Of a stretch of 64,000 nucleotides of DNA, positions 1 through 8,599 are shown in pieces; position 1 is the first letter of the stretch; each line of letters starts with the position of its first letter. The notes beneath the pieces are model-generated. The model ran no database searches and had not been told where the DNA came from. It worked only from the letters and a program-made list of their open reading frames with translations. A program made the position numbers and the translations under genes. This DNA is from JAGRKR01 sp041397725. GTDB lineage: Bacteria; Pseudomonadota; Alphaproteobacteria; Rhizobiales; Hyphomicrobiaceae. Where the stretch lies: NCBI GenBank assembly GCA_041397725.1, contig JAWKVZ010000002.1, forward strand, positions 124,001-188,000, written 5' to 3'.

Positions 1-1
1 G

Positions 2-496
2 CTGATCCTGGTGACGCCGATCGGCGATGACGCCACTTCGACCGCTGTGGCTCAAGGTCTTGATGCCACGCGCACCCTCGCCGTCGACACGCTGTTCGGC
101 CTGGAGACGCGGCGCACGCTCATGAAGACGCCGGTGACGCGGCCCGAGTTCACGGCAGCGGCTCATGGCCTGCTCGGCGGCGGCTCGGTGCACGCGACGG
201 TCATTCACGACACGCCCGGTTTCGTCTGCCAGCGTGTCGTGGCGGCCATCGTCAACATCGGCGCGTCCGTGGCGCAGGCCCGTGTGGCCGCGCCTGCCGA
301 TGTCGACAAGGCGGTCGTGCTCGGGGTCAACTACCCGAAGGGGCCACTCGCCTGGGCGGATGCCGTGGGACCACGCAACATCGTGCGCATTCTCGAGGGC
401 ATCCAGCGCGTGACCGGCGACCCGCGCTATCGCCCGTCGCCCTGGCTCAGGCGCCGCGCCGCGCTCGGCGTCTCCATGCTCACGCCCGAAGCCTGA
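2..496 (+). CDS. 3-hydroxyacyl-CoA dehydrogenase, C-terminal part (5' end outside window)
   Basis: The reading frame is open from base 2, so the start lies upstream and only about 164 C-terminal residues are visible. The segment matches the C-terminal helical domains of PaaH/Hbd-type 3-hydroxyacyl-CoA dehydrogenases. It has a DTPGFVCQR segment that opens a second HADH C-terminal domain, followed by GVNYPKGPLAW and ILEGIQRVTGDPRYRPSPWL. These enzymes oxidise 3-hydroxyacyl-CoA to 3-oxoacyl-CoA with NAD in the cytosol. The thiolase beginning 56 bases downstream would cleave that product, so the two genes probably form an operon. The substrate (3-hydroxybutyryl- or 3-hydroxyadipyl-CoA) cannot be fixed without the N-terminal half. 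Confidence 0.85.
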   Translation: MILVTPIGDDATSTAVAQGLDATRTLAVDTLFGLETRRTLMKTPVTRPEFTAAAHGLLGGGSVHATVIHDTPGFVCQRVVAAIVNIGASVAQARVAAPADVDKAVVLGVNYPKGPLAWADAVGPRNIVRILEGIQRVTGDPRYRPSPWLRRRAALGVSMLTPEA

Positions 497-552
497 TCTG
501 AGAACCCGACGACGAGGCCGCACGACGGCCAAACAAGGAAAGGAACCGTTCC

Positions 553-1755
553 ATGCTCGAAGCCTATATCTATGATGGCCTGCGCACGCCCTTCGGCCGC
601 CACGCCGGGGCGCTCTCGCGCGTGCGTCCTGACGACATGCTCGGCAGCGTGATCAAGGCCGTGGTCGAGCGCTCGGCCTTCTCGGCGGAGTCCATCGACG
701 ACGTCAACGTCGGCTGCGGCAACCAGGCCGGCGAGGACAGCCGCTGCGTAGCGCGCCATGCCCTGCTGGTCGCCGGCTTGCCGATCGAGGTGCCGGGCTC
801 GGTCTATCAGCGCAACTGCGGCTCGGGCTTGAACGCCATCATCGGCGCGGCCCATGCGATCACCTGCGGCGAGGCCGATGTCGTCGTCGCGGGCGGCGTC
901 GAGAGCATGACGCGCGCGCCGTTTGTCGTCGGCAAGTCCGAGAACGCCTTTGGCAAGGATTTCAAGGTGTTCGATTCGTCCCTCGGCGCGCGCTTCCCGA
1001 ACCCTGCGATCGAGAAGCAGTTCGGTGGCGAAACCATGCCTGAGACGGCCGACAATCTGGCTCGCGACTATCAGCTTTCGCGTGACGACTGCGACGCCTT
1101 CGCCCTCGCTTCGCAGCAGAAGTACGCTGCCGGCCACAAGGACGGCTTCTTCGCCGGCGAGCTCCATCCCGTCACGATCAAGGGCAGCCGCGGCAAGCCC
1201 GACATCGTCGTTGCCGTCGACGAGCATCCGCGGCCCGAGACCAACATCGACGGCCTCACCAAGCTGCGCCCGCTGTTCGAGGGCGGCGTGACGACTGCCG
1301 GCAACGCCTCGGGCATCAACGACGGCGCCGTGGCCATGATCGTTGCGAGCAAGGATGCCGGCGACAAGGCTGGGGCCAAGCCGATTGCCCGCATCCTGTC
1401 CTCGGCCGTCGCCGGTGTGCCGCCGCGCGTCATGGGCTACGGTCCGGTGCCAGCCTCCAAGAAGGCGCTGGAGCGCGCCGGTCTCGACATCAAGGATATG
1501 GACGTCATCGAGATCAACGAGGCGTTCGCCGCTCAGGTGCTCGCCTGCCTCAAGGGGCTCGGCGTCGACTTCAAGGATAGCCGGGTCAACCCGAACGGCG
1601 GCGCCATCGCGCTTGGCCATCCTCTCGGCGCATCCGGACCTCGCATCGCCCTGACGGCGGCCCGCCAGCTCCAGCGCACAGGCGGCCGCTATGCGCTCGT
1701 CTCGATGTGCATCGGCGTCGGCCAGGGCATCGCCATGGTGATCGAGCGCACCTGA
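553..1755 (+). CDS. Thiolase, 3-oxoadipyl-CoA/acetyl-CoA acyltransferase type
   Basis: A 400-residue thiolase of normal length. The N-terminus (AYIYDGLRTPFGRHAGALS) resembles PcaF/PaaJ 3-oxoadipyl-CoA thiolases. The acyl-carrying cysteine is Cys89 in QRNCGSG. The catalytic base pair is His356 in ALGHPLGASG and Cys386 in CIGVGQG near the C-terminus. The ATG follows a purine-rich ribosome site (AAGGAAAGGAACC). It should cleave 3-oxoacyl-CoA with free CoA to acetyl-CoA and a shortened acyl-CoA. It lies between a 3-hydroxyacyl-CoA dehydrogenase and glutaryl-CoA dehydrogenase, which suggests breakdown of aromatic or dicarboxylic acyl-CoAs. Acetoacetyl-CoA and 3-oxoadipyl-CoA are both plausible substrates. 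Confidence 0.9.
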   Translation: MLEAYIYDGLRTPFGRHAGALSRVRPDDMLGSVIKAVVERSAFSAESIDDVNVGCGNQAGEDSRCVARHALLVAGLPIEVPGSVYQRNCGSGLNAIIGAAHAITCGEADVVVAGGVESMTRAPFVVGKSENAFGKDFKVFDSSLGARFPNPAIEKQFGGETMPETADNLARDYQLSRDDCDAFALASQQKYAAGHKDGFFAGELHPVTIKGSRGKPDIVVAVDEHPRPETNIDGLTKLRPLFEGGVTTAGNASGINDGAVAMIVASKDAGDKAGAKPIARILSSAVAGVPPRVMGYGPVPASKKALERAGLDIKDMDVIEINEAFAAQVLACLKGLGVDFKDSRVNPNGGAIALGHPLGASGPRIALTAARQLQRTGGRYALVSMCIGVGQGIAMVIERT

Positions 1756-1846
1756 CCGGAGACGCATGAACGATACCGGGCGGCGCCGGCTCGGCCGAGC
1801 TGGCGCCGCTGCCTTGACGGCAGTTGACAAGTCGCGGAGACGAGCC

Positions 1847-3022
1847 ATGGCCACAACAGCGCAGTTCCAGTGGGACGATCCCCTGTTGATCGAGGATCAG
1901 CTCACGGCAGAGGAGCGCGCCATCCGCGACGAGGTGCGCCGGTTCGCGCAGGAGCGGTTGGCTCCCCTCATCGTCGACTGGAATGCGCGCGAGTATTTCG
2001 ATCCGGCCTTGCATCGGGAGTTCGCAGCGCTCGGCCTGCTCGGCGGTACGCTCGAGGGCTATGGCTGCCCGGGCCTGAGCCACGTTGCCTATGGACTTGC
2101 CGCCCGCGAGCTCGAGCGCGTCGATACGGCTTTCCGCTCCGCCGTCGGCGTGCAGTCCGGCCTCGCCATGGCGGCCATTCACGCCTTCGGCTCGGAAGAG
2201 CAGAAGCAGCGGTTCCTTCCGCCCATGGCGGCCGGCGAGCGCATCGGCTGCTTCGGGCTGACCGAGCCCAATCACGGTTCCGATCCCTCCGGCATGGAGG
2301 CGCGGGCCCGCAGCGTGCCGGGCGGCTACAAGGTGTCGGGAACCAAGACCTGGATCAGCCAGGCGACCATCTCGGACGTCTTCGTGGTCTGGGCGAAGGA
2401 CGACTCGGGGCGCGTCGGCGGTTTCGTCCTCGAAGGTGGCATGAAAGGGCTCGCGGCCGCCAAGATCGAAGGTAAATTCGGCGTGCGCGCCTCACCGACG
2501 GGCATCATCTCGATGGATGACGTGCTTGTTCCGGAGGAGAACCGGCTGACCGACGTGCGCGGGCTCTCGGCGCCGCTGTCCTGCCTGTCGCGGGCGCGTT
2601 TCGGCATCTCCTGGGGTGCCATGGGAGCCGCGGAGGCGTGCTGGCACCTCGTGCGCCAGTACACGCTCGACCGGACGCAGTTCGGCCGGCCGCTCGCCGC
2701 CAACCAGCTCGTGCAGAGGAAGCTTGCCGACATGCAGACCGACATCGCGCTCGGCCTGCAGGCGGCGCTGCGCATCAGTCGCCTCGCCGACGAGCGGCGT
2801 GCCACGCCCGAGATGTTTTCATTGGTGAAGCGCAACAACGCCGGCAAGGCGCTGGAGATCGCGCGCACGGCGCGCGACATGCTCGGCGGCAACGGCATCT
2901 CGGGCGACTACCACGTGATCCGGCACGTGATGAACATGGAAGTGGTCAACACGCTCGAGGGCACGCACGACATCCACGCGCTGGTGCTCGGGCGGGCGCA
3001 GACCGGTCTCGGCGCCTTCTGA
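1847..3022 (+). CDS. gcdH: Glutaryl-CoA dehydrogenase
   Basis: A 391-residue flavoprotein of the acyl-CoA dehydrogenase family. Two marks of the glutaryl-CoA branch are visible. Arg97 in FRSAVGVQS corresponds to the arginine that binds the distal carboxylate, and Glu371 in EGTHDIHALVLGRA is the catalytic base. The enzyme oxidises and decarboxylates glutaryl-CoA to crotonyl-CoA. The FAD-binding stretch GCFGLTEPNHGSD is intact. I chose the ATG at 1847 because the protein alignment starts there and a purine-rich GCGGAGAC lies just upstream; an earlier in-frame ATG at 1766 would add 27 residues of low similarity. With the dehydrogenase and thiolase upstream it completes crotonyl-CoA to acetyl-CoA apart from a crotonase. 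Confidence 0.92.
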   Translation: MATTAQFQWDDPLLIEDQLTAEERAIRDEVRRFAQERLAPLIVDWNAREYFDPALHREFAALGLLGGTLEGYGCPGLSHVAYGLAARELERVDTAFRSAVGVQSGLAMAAIHAFGSEEQKQRFLPPMAAGERIGCFGLTEPNHGSDPSGMEARARSVPGGYKVSGTKTWISQATISDVFVVWAKDDSGRVGGFVLEGGMKGLAAAKIEGKFGVRASPTGIISMDDVLVPEENRLTDVRGLSAPLSCLSRARFGISWGAMGAAEACWHLVRQYTLDRTQFGRPLAANQLVQRKLADMQTDIALGLQAALRISRLADERRATPEMFSLVKRNNAGKALEIARTARDMLGGNGISGDYHVIRHVMNMEVVNTLEGTHDIHALVLGRAQTGLGAF

Positions 3023-3053
3023 GGCCGCCGCCTGGATCGCCCTGCCCGGCGCC

Positions 3054-3824
3054 TCAGCCGCGTCCGGCGGCCTTTGCAGCCTTCAGGCGACGGGCCGCCT
3101 CGCTGATGCGCCCGGTGCTCATCATGAGCGCGTTGAGGTTCCGCCCGACGACGAGAGCCTCCGAGATCGGCATGCTGGCGATCGTGCGGTGCGCCTCTTT
3201 GGTGAGCTTGACCGCCGTCGGGTCGAGGGCAGCCAGGCGCTCCGACCACTCCTGCTCGATGCGTGACAGCTCGCCGGCATCCGTCGCCACGCGATTGACG
3301 AGCCCTGCGGCGCGCAGGTGCTCGGCCGGATAGGTGTCCGCCGAAAGCAGATACTCGAGCGCCTGACGCGGGCCCACCAGTCGCGACAGTACGGCCGTAT
3401 TCACAGCGGCCGGGAAGCCGCCGCGCATCTCCAGCGCGCCGAACCGGGCGCCCGCCTCGGCGATGACGAAGTCGCAGCCCATGGCGAGCGTGAAACCGCC
3501 GGCCACCGCATGCCCGCGCACGACGGCGAGCGACGGCTTGCTCAGGCCGGTGAGCAGATGGAAGACGTCGGTCCAGTCCTCGTCATAGGCGAGAATTTCC
3601 TCGAGTGGCGCGCCCTCGCGCGCATCGCCGAGATCGCGGCCGGAGCAGAACGTCTCGCTCTTGCCGGCGATGACGAGGCAGCCGCAGTCCCTGTCGGCCT
3701 CCGCCCCGGCGATGGCATCCACGAGCGCGCGCACCATTCGATGGTCCATGGCGTTGCGCCGGTCCGGGCGGTCCAGCAGGATGCGCGTGACGCGGCCCCT
3801 GCTCTCGACGACGATGCTGGTCAT
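3054..3824 (-). CDS. Enoyl-CoA hydratase/isomerase family protein
   Basis: A 256-residue crotonase-fold protein. The oxyanion-hole elements are visible as FCSGRDL and the later HAVAGGFTLAMGCDF segment, followed by GARFGALEMRGGFPAAVN where the family carries a catalytic glutamate. It should hydrate, isomerise or otherwise process an enoyl-CoA. It is the last gene of a minus-strand operon; its start at 3824 lies 14 bases after the stop of the zinc alcohol dehydrogenase. The ATG gives the normal family N-terminus. The exact reaction is open because crotonase paralogues are very diverse and the neighbours are polyol-type dehydrogenases rather than beta-oxidation genes. Confidence 0.82.
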   Translation of the reverse strand: MTSIVVESRGRVTRILLDRPDRRNAMDHRMVRALVDAIAGAEADRDCGCLVIAGKSETFCSGRDLGDAREGAPLEEILAYDEDWTDVFHLLTGLSKPSLAVVRGHAVAGGFTLAMGCDFVIAEAGARFGALEMRGGFPAAVNTAVLSRLVGPRQALEYLLSADTYPAEHLRAAGLVNRVATDAGELSRIEQEWSERLAALDPTAVKLTKEAHRTIASMPISEALVVGRNLNALMMSTGRISEAARRLKAAKAAGRG

Positions 3825-3838
3825 GACGCGGCTGGCCC

Positions 3839-4831
3839 CTACATCCTGAGTACGATCTTGGCGGCGGCGACCCCGCCGGCCTTGAGGTCGGCGAAGGCCC
3901 TGACGCCCTCGGCCAGCGGCCGCTGCTCGATCCAGTCGAGTGGACCGAAGATGCCCGCGGCGAGACCGGCGAGCGTCTCGCGGAACTCGACCATCGTGTA
4001 CGTGTAGGTGCCGATGAAGGTCACCTCCTGCAGCGTCAGCTTGCGCGTGTCGAGGCCGCCCTCGCCGCCGGCGAGGCCGATGTGCACGATGACGCCGCCG
4101 GGCGCGACGAGGCGCGAGGCCTCGATCCGGCTGCCCTTGCCGCCGTAGGCATCGAGCACGAGATCGATCGAGGAATCGGCCGGGCGGGTCTCGGCGGCGG
4201 GATCGTAGGGCGTCAGACTTGATTCCCCGTCCAGCCGCGCACGGCGCAGCGCGTTGGTCTCGGCGAGCAGGATGTCGCGTCCCCCGCGCGAGGCCAGGAT
4301 GCGCGCCGCCCCGAGGCCGATGGCGCCGCCGCCGATGATGGCGACGCGGGCCGCGGGCAGCGGGCGCACCAGCGCATTGAGGCCGAGATTGACGGCGTGG
4401 TAGCTCGTCGCCAGCGGCTCCGTCAGTGCGGCCATTTCCGGCGCCATGCCGTCGGGCACCAGAGCGACATTGCGCTCGGGAATGCGTACGAGCTCGGCAA
4501 ATGCGCCGGGCCGCGGCGGCATGGAGATGATCTGGCGTTCGCGGCAGACGTTGCTGCGACCGCCGAGGCAATCGTCGCAGTGGCCGCAGGTGACCAGTGG
4601 ATTGATGGCGACACGCTTGCCTTCGTAGATGCCGCTGGTGGCGATGCCGGCGGCCTCGTGGCCGAGGATCAAGGGGGCCGGTCGGCGAGAGTCGTGGCCG
4701 AGGTAGCCGTGCATGTCCGAGCCGCAGATGCCGCAGGCCTCGACCCGCACCACGATATCCTCGTTGGCCTGCGGATCGGGCTCGTCCCGAAGCACGAGCT
4801 GCTCGGGACCGGTGTAGACCAGTGCCTTCAT
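3839..4831 (-). CDS. Zinc-dependent alcohol dehydrogenase (MDR family)
   Basis: A 330-residue medium-chain dehydrogenase. The catalytic zinc site is seen as CGICGSDMHG and LGHEAAG. The structural zinc cluster is CGHCDDCLGGRSNVC. A Rossmann motif (AIIGGGAIGLGAARIL) follows. It should oxidise a secondary alcohol or polyol with NAD(P). I placed the start at 4831 because the protein begins MKALVYTGPEQ there, typical of the sorbitol/threonine dehydrogenase group; the open frame extends 26 codons further but overlaps the SDR upstream. The spacing of 7 bases to that SDR shows co-transcription. Pairing with an SDR suggests two dehydrogenases acting on stereoisomers or successive carbons of one substrate. 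Confidence 0.87.
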   Translation of the reverse strand: MKALVYTGPEQLVLRDEPDPQANEDIVVRVEACGICGSDMHGYLGHDSRRPAPLILGHEAAGIATSGIYEGKRVAINPLVTCGHCDDCLGGRSNVCRERQIISMPPRPGAFAELVRIPERNVALVPDGMAPEMAALTEPLATSYHAVNLGLNALVRPLPAARVAIIGGGAIGLGAARILASRGGRDILLAETNALRRARLDGESSLTPYDPAAETRPADSSIDLVLDAYGGKGSRIEASRLVAPGGVIVHIGLAGGEGGLDTRKLTLQEVTFIGTYTYTMVEFRETLAGLAAGIFGPLDWIEQRPLAEGVRAFADLKAGGVAAAKIVLRM

Positions 4832-4838
4832 GTTCGCC

Positions 4839-5612
4839 TCATTTCGCCGTGTAGCCGCCGTCGACGCCGATGACCTGCCCGGTGATGTAGGCGGCGCCGC
4901 GCGAGGCAAGGAAGACCGTGATGCCGTCGAGATCCGGCAGCTCGCCGTTGCGGCCGATGCAGGTGGCGCGGGCGTGATGCGCCCACAGCTCCTTGTCGGC
5001 GACGACGGCGGCCGTCAGTTCGGTGGCGAAGTAGCCGGGCTGGATGGCGTTGGCAATGATGCCGTGCCGGGACCAGGCCTCGGCCATGGCCCGCGTGAGC
5101 TGCGCGATGCCGCCCTTGGATGCGCCATAGGCCGTGCCGTTGGCGAGTGCGCGGTAGGACTGCAGCGAGGCGATATTGATGATGTTGCCTGCGCCCTTGT
5201 CGCGCATGGCGGGCACGAGCGCCTGCGTCAGGAAGAAGGGTGCGGAGAGATTGACGCGCAGCGTGGTCTCCCAGGCCTCGATGGTGTAGTCGTCGGCGCT
5301 CTGGCGCGCATTGAGGCCGGCGGCGTTGACGACGATGGTGGGGACATCGAACGGCTTGGCGGCGGCCTTGGCGAGATCCTTGAGGCTCGCGAGTTCGCCG
5401 ACGTCCCAGACGATCGAAGCCGCCGCCCCGCCCGCCTCGTGGATCGCCGCGACGGCGGTGCCGAGATCGCTGGCGCGGCGCGCCACCAGCACGACGGAGG
5501 CGCCGGCCCGGGCCAGGGTCTCCGCCATGCGGCGACCGATGCCCGAGGAGGCGCCCGTCACCAGCGCGGTGCGGCCATGCAGCCCGAAAAGCCCGTCGAG
5601 ATAGCTTGTCAT
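4839..5612 (-). CDS. Short-chain dehydrogenase/reductase
   Basis: A 257-residue classical SDR. The cofactor motif TGASSGIG lies near residue 20. The active site shows serine in NIASLQS and Tyr/Lys in YGASKGG. The C-terminus ends YITGQVIGVDGGYTAK as in the 3-oxoacyl reductase/glucose dehydrogenase group. It probably uses NAD(P) on a hydroxy or keto group of a small substrate. Its ATG overlaps the stop of the HisD-family gene by 4 bases (ATGA), so the two are translationally coupled. The product therefore probably acts with the HisD-like dehydrogenase in one pathway. Substrate unknown. Confidence 0.87.
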   Translation of the reverse strand: MTSYLDGLFGLHGRTALVTGASSGIGRRMAETLARAGASVVLVARRASDLGTAVAAIHEAGGAAASIVWDVGELASLKDLAKAAAKPFDVPTIVVNAAGLNARQSADDYTIEAWETTLRVNLSAPFFLTQALVPAMRDKGAGNIINIASLQSYRALANGTAYGASKGGIAQLTRAMAEAWSRHGIIANAIQPGYFATELTAAVVADKELWAHHARATCIGRNGELPDLDGITVFLASRGAAYITGQVIGVDGGYTAK

Positions 5613-6928
5613 CGGCTGCCGACATCCTGTGCATCAAGGTTGAAGTTCTCGCCCGGGAAGTACTTGGCGAGGCGCACGTCGGAGGTGCGGGCGTGCGCCT
5701 CCATGCCTTCGAGCCGGGAGATGCGCGCCGAGACGGCGGCGACCTCGCGTGCGGCCTCGCGCGTCATGCGCTGCGTCGTCACGACCTTGATAAACTTGTG
5801 CACCGACAGCCCGCCCGTGTAGTGGGCCGCGCCCTTGGTCGGCAGGATGTGGTTGGTGCCCGAGCACTTGTCGCCGAACGCCACCGTCGTCTCCTCGCCG
5901 ACAAAGAGCGATCCATAGCTCTTGAGGCGGGCGCTGTACCAGTCGTTCCTGGCCGTCTGGAGCTCGAGGTGCTCCGGGGCGTAGCGGTCCGAGACCTCGG
6001 CCGCCTCCTCGTCCGTATCGCACACGACGATCTCGCCATAGTCGCGCCAGGCGGCCTCGGCGGCCTTGCGCTGCGTGTCCGGCAAGGCGGAGATGAGGCG
6101 GTCCATGCGGCTCATGACGGCAGCGGCCAGCGTGTCGGAGGTGGTGACGAGCCAGGCCGGGCTGTCCGGGCCATGCTCCGCCTGTCCGACGAGGTCGGCG
6201 GCGACGATCTCGGGATCGGCGGCGGCATCCGCGATCACCAGGATTTCGGTCGGGCCGGCGAAGAGATCGATGCCGACGCGGCCGAACAGCATGCGCTTGG
6301 CCTCGGCGACGAAGCGGTTGCCAGGACCCACCAGGATCTGTGCGGGGTGGCCAGTGAAGAGGCCAAAGGCGAGCGAGGCGATGCCCTGCACGCCGCCGAG
6401 CGACAGGATCTGGTCGGCGCCGGCGACATGCATGGCGTAGAGGATGCCCGGATTGATGCCGGCGTCGCCATGCGGCGCCGAGCAGGCGATGACGTTCTTC
6501 ACGCCGGCGGTCTTGGCGGTGGTGATGCTCATGATGGCCGAGGCGACGTGCGCATAGCGACCGCCCGGCACATAGCAGCCGGCCGTATCGACCGGAATGA
6601 GCTTCTGGCCTGCCCACAGCCCCGGCGACAGCTCGGTCTCGAACTCGCCGATGCTGGCCTTCTGCTGCATGGCGAAGTCGCGCACGCGGGCATGGGCGAA
6701 GGCGATATCCGACTTGAGCTGATCGGGGACGGCTCTTGCCGCCTTCTCGATGGTCTCCTTGGAAACGACGATCTCACCCTTGTAGCCGTCGAGGTCTGCG
6801 CCATAGCGGCGGGCGACGTCCTCGCCGCCGGCCTCGATCGCCGCCAGCATCTCGGCGACGCGGGCGCGCGTCTCGCTTTCGCCCGTGGCAGGCGTCTTGG
6901 CGGCCTTCTTCGCGTATTTCACGGCCAT
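5609..6928 (-). CDS. HisD-family dehydrogenase, probably catabolic (HpsN-like) rather than histidinol dehydrogenase
   Basis: A 439-residue member of the histidinol dehydrogenase family. Zinc ligands match Gln249, His252, Asp353 and His412. The catalytic pair Glu319-His320 lies in RYAPEHLEL. All these residues are retained. Histidine biosynthesis genes are absent; instead it sits with an SDR, a zinc alcohol dehydrogenase, an enoyl-CoA hydratase and a nucleoside-type transporter. From memory, HisD paralogues in such settings include HpsN, the NAD-dependent 3-dehydrogenase of 2,3-dihydroxypropane-1-sulfonate, which is accompanied by two further dehydrogenases. The N-terminus (MAVKYAKKAAKTP) is like that group. 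The start at 6928 is preferred over one 78 bases upstream because it begins the conserved sequence. Family certain, substrate inferred. Confidence 0.8.
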   Translation of the reverse strand: MAVKYAKKAAKTPATGESETRARVAEMLAAIEAGGEDVARRYGADLDGYKGEIVVSKETIEKAARAVPDQLKSDIAFAHARVRDFAMQQKASIGEFETELSPGLWAGQKLIPVDTAGCYVPGGRYAHVASAIMSITTAKTAGVKNVIACSAPHGDAGINPGILYAMHVAGADQILSLGGVQGIASLAFGLFTGHPAQILVGPGNRFVAEAKRMLFGRVGIDLFAGPTEILVIADAAADPEIVAADLVGQAEHGPDSPAWLVTTSDTLAAAVMSRMDRLISALPDTQRKAAEAAWRDYGEIVVCDTDEEAAEVSDRYAPEHLELQTARNDWYSARLKSYGSLFVGEETTVAFGDKCSGTNHILPTKGAAHYTGGLSVHKFIKVVTTQRMTREAAREVAAVSARISRLEGMEAHARTSDVRLAKYFPGENFNLDAQDVGSR

Positions 6929-7046
6929 CTGGACACGTCCTCCCTGAGATTTCCCGCGGTTCCCGCCGCGGTCGTATTCGTTGTCGTGCGCATATTGCGC
7001 GGCCACTCCGGGGACGGCAAGCGGCGATCGGTCCGCGGCGCGGAGA

Positions 7047-8312
7047 TCACCAGACGACGAGGCCGACGACGGCGGCCGCGAGCATCGTGCTCATGGCTCC
7101 GATGAGCACGGCACGCGGTGCGAGCTCGAGGATCTCGGCCTTGCGGTCCGGCGCCATGGCGACGAGACCGCCGACCATGATGCCGAGGCTGCCCAGATTG
7201 GCGAAGCCGCACAGCGCGTAGGTGACGATCACGCGCGAGCGCTCTGAGAGCGCCGAGGCAGGCAGCTTGGCGAGCTCGAGATAGGCGATAAGCTCGTTGA
7301 GCACCAGTTTCTGGCCTATGAGCGCACCGGCTTGCGACGCCTCGTGCCAGGGGATGCCGATGAGCCAGGCGAAGGGGGCGGCGACATGGCCGATCAGCCC
7401 CTGCAGCGTCAGGGAGACGCCGAGTTGTGTGCCGATGCCGGCGAGGGCCGCGTTGGCAAGGGAGACGAGCGCCACCATCACGACGAGCATCGCCGCCACG
7501 CTGGCCAGCAGCTTCAGGCCGTCGAACGTGCCTTCGGTGATCGCCTGCATGCTCGTCGCGGGTCGCCCGTCGCCTCCTGCTGGCTCCTGCAACTCGGATG
7601 TGAAGCCGTTTGGCACGGCGAGGCGAGAGAGCATCAGCGCACCCGGTACGCTCATCAGCGACGCGGCCAGGAGATGACCCGTCGCCCCCGGCAGCACGGG
7701 CTCGAGGATGCTGGCGTAGAGCGCCATGACCGTGCCGGCGACGGTCGCCATGCCGACGGCCATCGTCGCGAAGAGCGCGCCACGGCCCATCGTGCGGAGG
7801 TAGGGCCGGATCAGCAGCGGCGCCTCCACCATGCCGAGGAAGACGTTGGCGGCCGACGCCGTGCCGAGGGCGCCGCCGATGCCGAACAGCCGCTTGAGCG
7901 CCCAGGCGACCACCCCGACGACGAGTTGCAGGATGCCCCAGCAATAGAGCAGTCGCGAAAGCACGCTCATGATCAGGATGAGGGGAAGCGCCCGGAACGC
8001 CAGGATGAAACCGGCCTTCGGGTCCGTCACGGAGAACGGCGGCGTGCCGCCGGCGAGATAGCCGAAAACGAGCTGCATGCCGGTCTCGGTGGCAGCCTGG
8101 AGGTGGCGCACGCCGGCGGCCAGAGCCGCGAAGACCAGGCTCGATGACGGCACCTTCAGGAGAACGACGGCGATCGCGAGCTGGAGCATGAGCGTGACGA
8201 GGATCGTTCGCGCCATCTCCCGCGGCGGCAGCAACTTGCGGTCTTCCGACATCGCCCAGGCGAGAAGCGGTATGGCGACCGCTCCGAGCAGGCCCTGCAG
8301 TGCGCCGAGCAT
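7047..8312 (-). CDS. CNT/NupC-family nucleoside transporter
   Basis: A 421-residue polytopic inner-membrane protein. Signatures of concentrative nucleoside transporters are present: VEAPLLIRPYL, GMATVAGTVMALYAS, KLVLNELIAYLEL and RSRVIVTYALCGFANLGSLGI. Such proteins import nucleosides with H+ or Na+. It is the first gene of the minus-strand operon with the HisD-like enzyme 118 bases downstream. It is therefore the likely uptake system for that operon, and the substrate may be a nucleoside or a related polar compound. The start at 8312 gives MLGALQGLLG, the usual short N-terminus. A divergent gene starts at 8600, leaving 287 bases for promoters of both. Confidence 0.85.
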   Translation of the reverse strand: MLGALQGLLGAVAIPLLAWAMSEDRKLLPPREMARTILVTLMLQLAIAVVLLKVPSSSLVFAALAAGVRHLQAATETGMQLVFGYLAGGTPPFSVTDPKAGFILAFRALPLILIMSVLSRLLYCWGILQLVVGVVAWALKRLFGIGGALGTASAANVFLGMVEAPLLIRPYLRTMGRGALFATMAVGMATVAGTVMALYASILEPVLPGATGHLLAASLMSVPGALMLSRLAVPNGFTSELQEPAGGDGRPATSMQAITEGTFDGLKLLASVAAMLVVMVALVSLANAALAGIGTQLGVSLTLQGLIGHVAAPFAWLIGIPWHEASQAGALIGQKLVLNELIAYLELAKLPASALSERSRVIVTYALCGFANLGSLGIMVGGLVAMAPDRKAEILELAPRAVLIGAMSTMLAAAVVGLVVW

Positions 8313-8599
8313 GGCGTTTCCCCCGTTCGCATGCCGGAGCCTGCGATGATGCGATCCGCCCCGGAAGTGCAGCACAATAGCCATGCGATCCCCGCGCGGC
8401 CATGGGCATGCGTGGCGTCGGTGCGTCGTGGCACTTTGGTCGCAGTCGCCGCTGCGTGAGCGGTGGATTTTGCGGATGGCCTTGCAACCCGCGTCCCCCA
8501 GGCACACTTTCCACGAAGACGTCGCGGCAGTTGCCTGATGGTCCGGTACAGTTGGAGACCGTCGATCCGGCATCGCGGCAAGCCAGCGAGAGCCATCCG

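Noticed and set aside
5609..6928. Assigning hisD and a histidine operon
   Set aside because: No other his gene is nearby; the operon partners are catabolic dehydrogenases and a transporter, so a biosynthetic name would mislead.
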